A stretch of DNA of 5,639 bases from Spirochaetota bacterium (GTDB lineage Bacteria > Spirochaetota > B62-G9), in the NCBI GenBank assembly GCA_026990615.1, contig JALXDB010000290.1, forward strand, positions 1-5,639, given 5' to 3'. A model generated the notes under the pieces. It was not told the origin of the DNA and did not search any database. It worked only from the letters and a program-made list of their open reading frames with translations. Positions 5,525 to 5,639 of the stretch are shown piece after piece. Every line of letters begins with the position of its first letter. The stretch's first letter is position 1. A program made the translations under genes and the position numbers.

Positions 5525-5639
5525 ATGAGGGATAATTTTGCCAGAATATACAATTACATAAATAATCTGCCGGTAGTTTCGACTCATGAACATCATCTTA
5601 AGGATGATGACCAGATTGGTCTTGATTTAAAAGGGATTT
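5525..5639 (+). CDS. Amidohydrolase-superfamily protein, N-terminal fragment (3' partial)
   Basis: An open frame begins at ATG 5525 and runs off the window end after 38 codons. An in-frame TAG at 5513-5515 fixes this ATG as the first usual start. The translation opens MRDNFARIYNYINNLP, then VVSTHEHHLKDDD. A helix followed by a 'LPVV(D)THEH' strand is typical of the amidohydrolase superfamily (metal-dependent TIM-barrel hydrolases), where the HxH pair (here H21 and H23) on the first barrel strand binds the catalytic metal. The usual Asp before THEH is Ser19 here. No strong Shine-Dalgarno sequence is visible (nearest purines GTAGAA at 5511-5517). The substrate cannot be told from this fragment. 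It is transcribed away from the lipoprotein gene and is unrelated to the operon at the start of the window. The coding call is fairly firm; the family assignment rests on one motif. Confidence 0.68.
   Translation, partial: MRDNFARIYNYINNLPVVSTHEHHLKDDDQIGLDLKGI

Overview
The window looks like a piece of chromosome from an AT-rich, diderm (Gram-negative-type) bacterium. The evidence is an exported protein that appears to end in an outer-membrane beta-barrel, a lipoprotein with a lipobox, and a membrane-anchored HD-GYP protein. The phylum cannot be fixed from the sequence. The mix of HD-GYP, MinD-like ATPase, TPR/barrel protein and DUF2341/LamG lipoprotein would suit a spirochaete or a deltaproteobacterial-grade organism, but that is a guess.

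Bases 2-3469 hold three tightly packed plus-strand genes that look like the end of one operon. The first is a coiled-coil, single-membrane-segment protein with a C-terminal HD-GYP domain; its 5' end lies outside the window. The second is a MinD/FlhG-type P-loop ATPase whose start codon overlaps the first gene's stop (ATGA). The third, 7 bases further on, encodes a secreted protein with two TPR-like repeats, a charged linker and a C-terminal beta-rich region resembling an outer-membrane barrel. Read together they suggest a spatially organised envelope module: a c-di-GMP-type sensor in the inner membrane, a cytoplasmic positioning ATPase and a periplasm/outer-membrane partner. That functional link is an inference from gene order and domains.

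Bases 3471-4832 hold one minus-strand gene that converges on the operon with a single base between the two stop codons. It encodes a lipoprotein with an Ig-like (Big_5-type) domain, a DUF2341 domain and a LamG/concanavalin-like domain, so it is probably a surface carbohydrate-binding or adhesive protein.

Bases 4833-5524 are very AT-rich and have no convincing gene. They hold a weak promoter for the lipoprotein gene, several small palindromes and a patch (about 5197-5346) that resembles decayed copies of a dispersed genomic repeat. From 5525 to the window end a new plus-strand gene begins; its first 38 codons carry an HxH motif typical of the amidohydrolase superfamily. No tRNA, rRNA, CRISPR array or transposase was seen.
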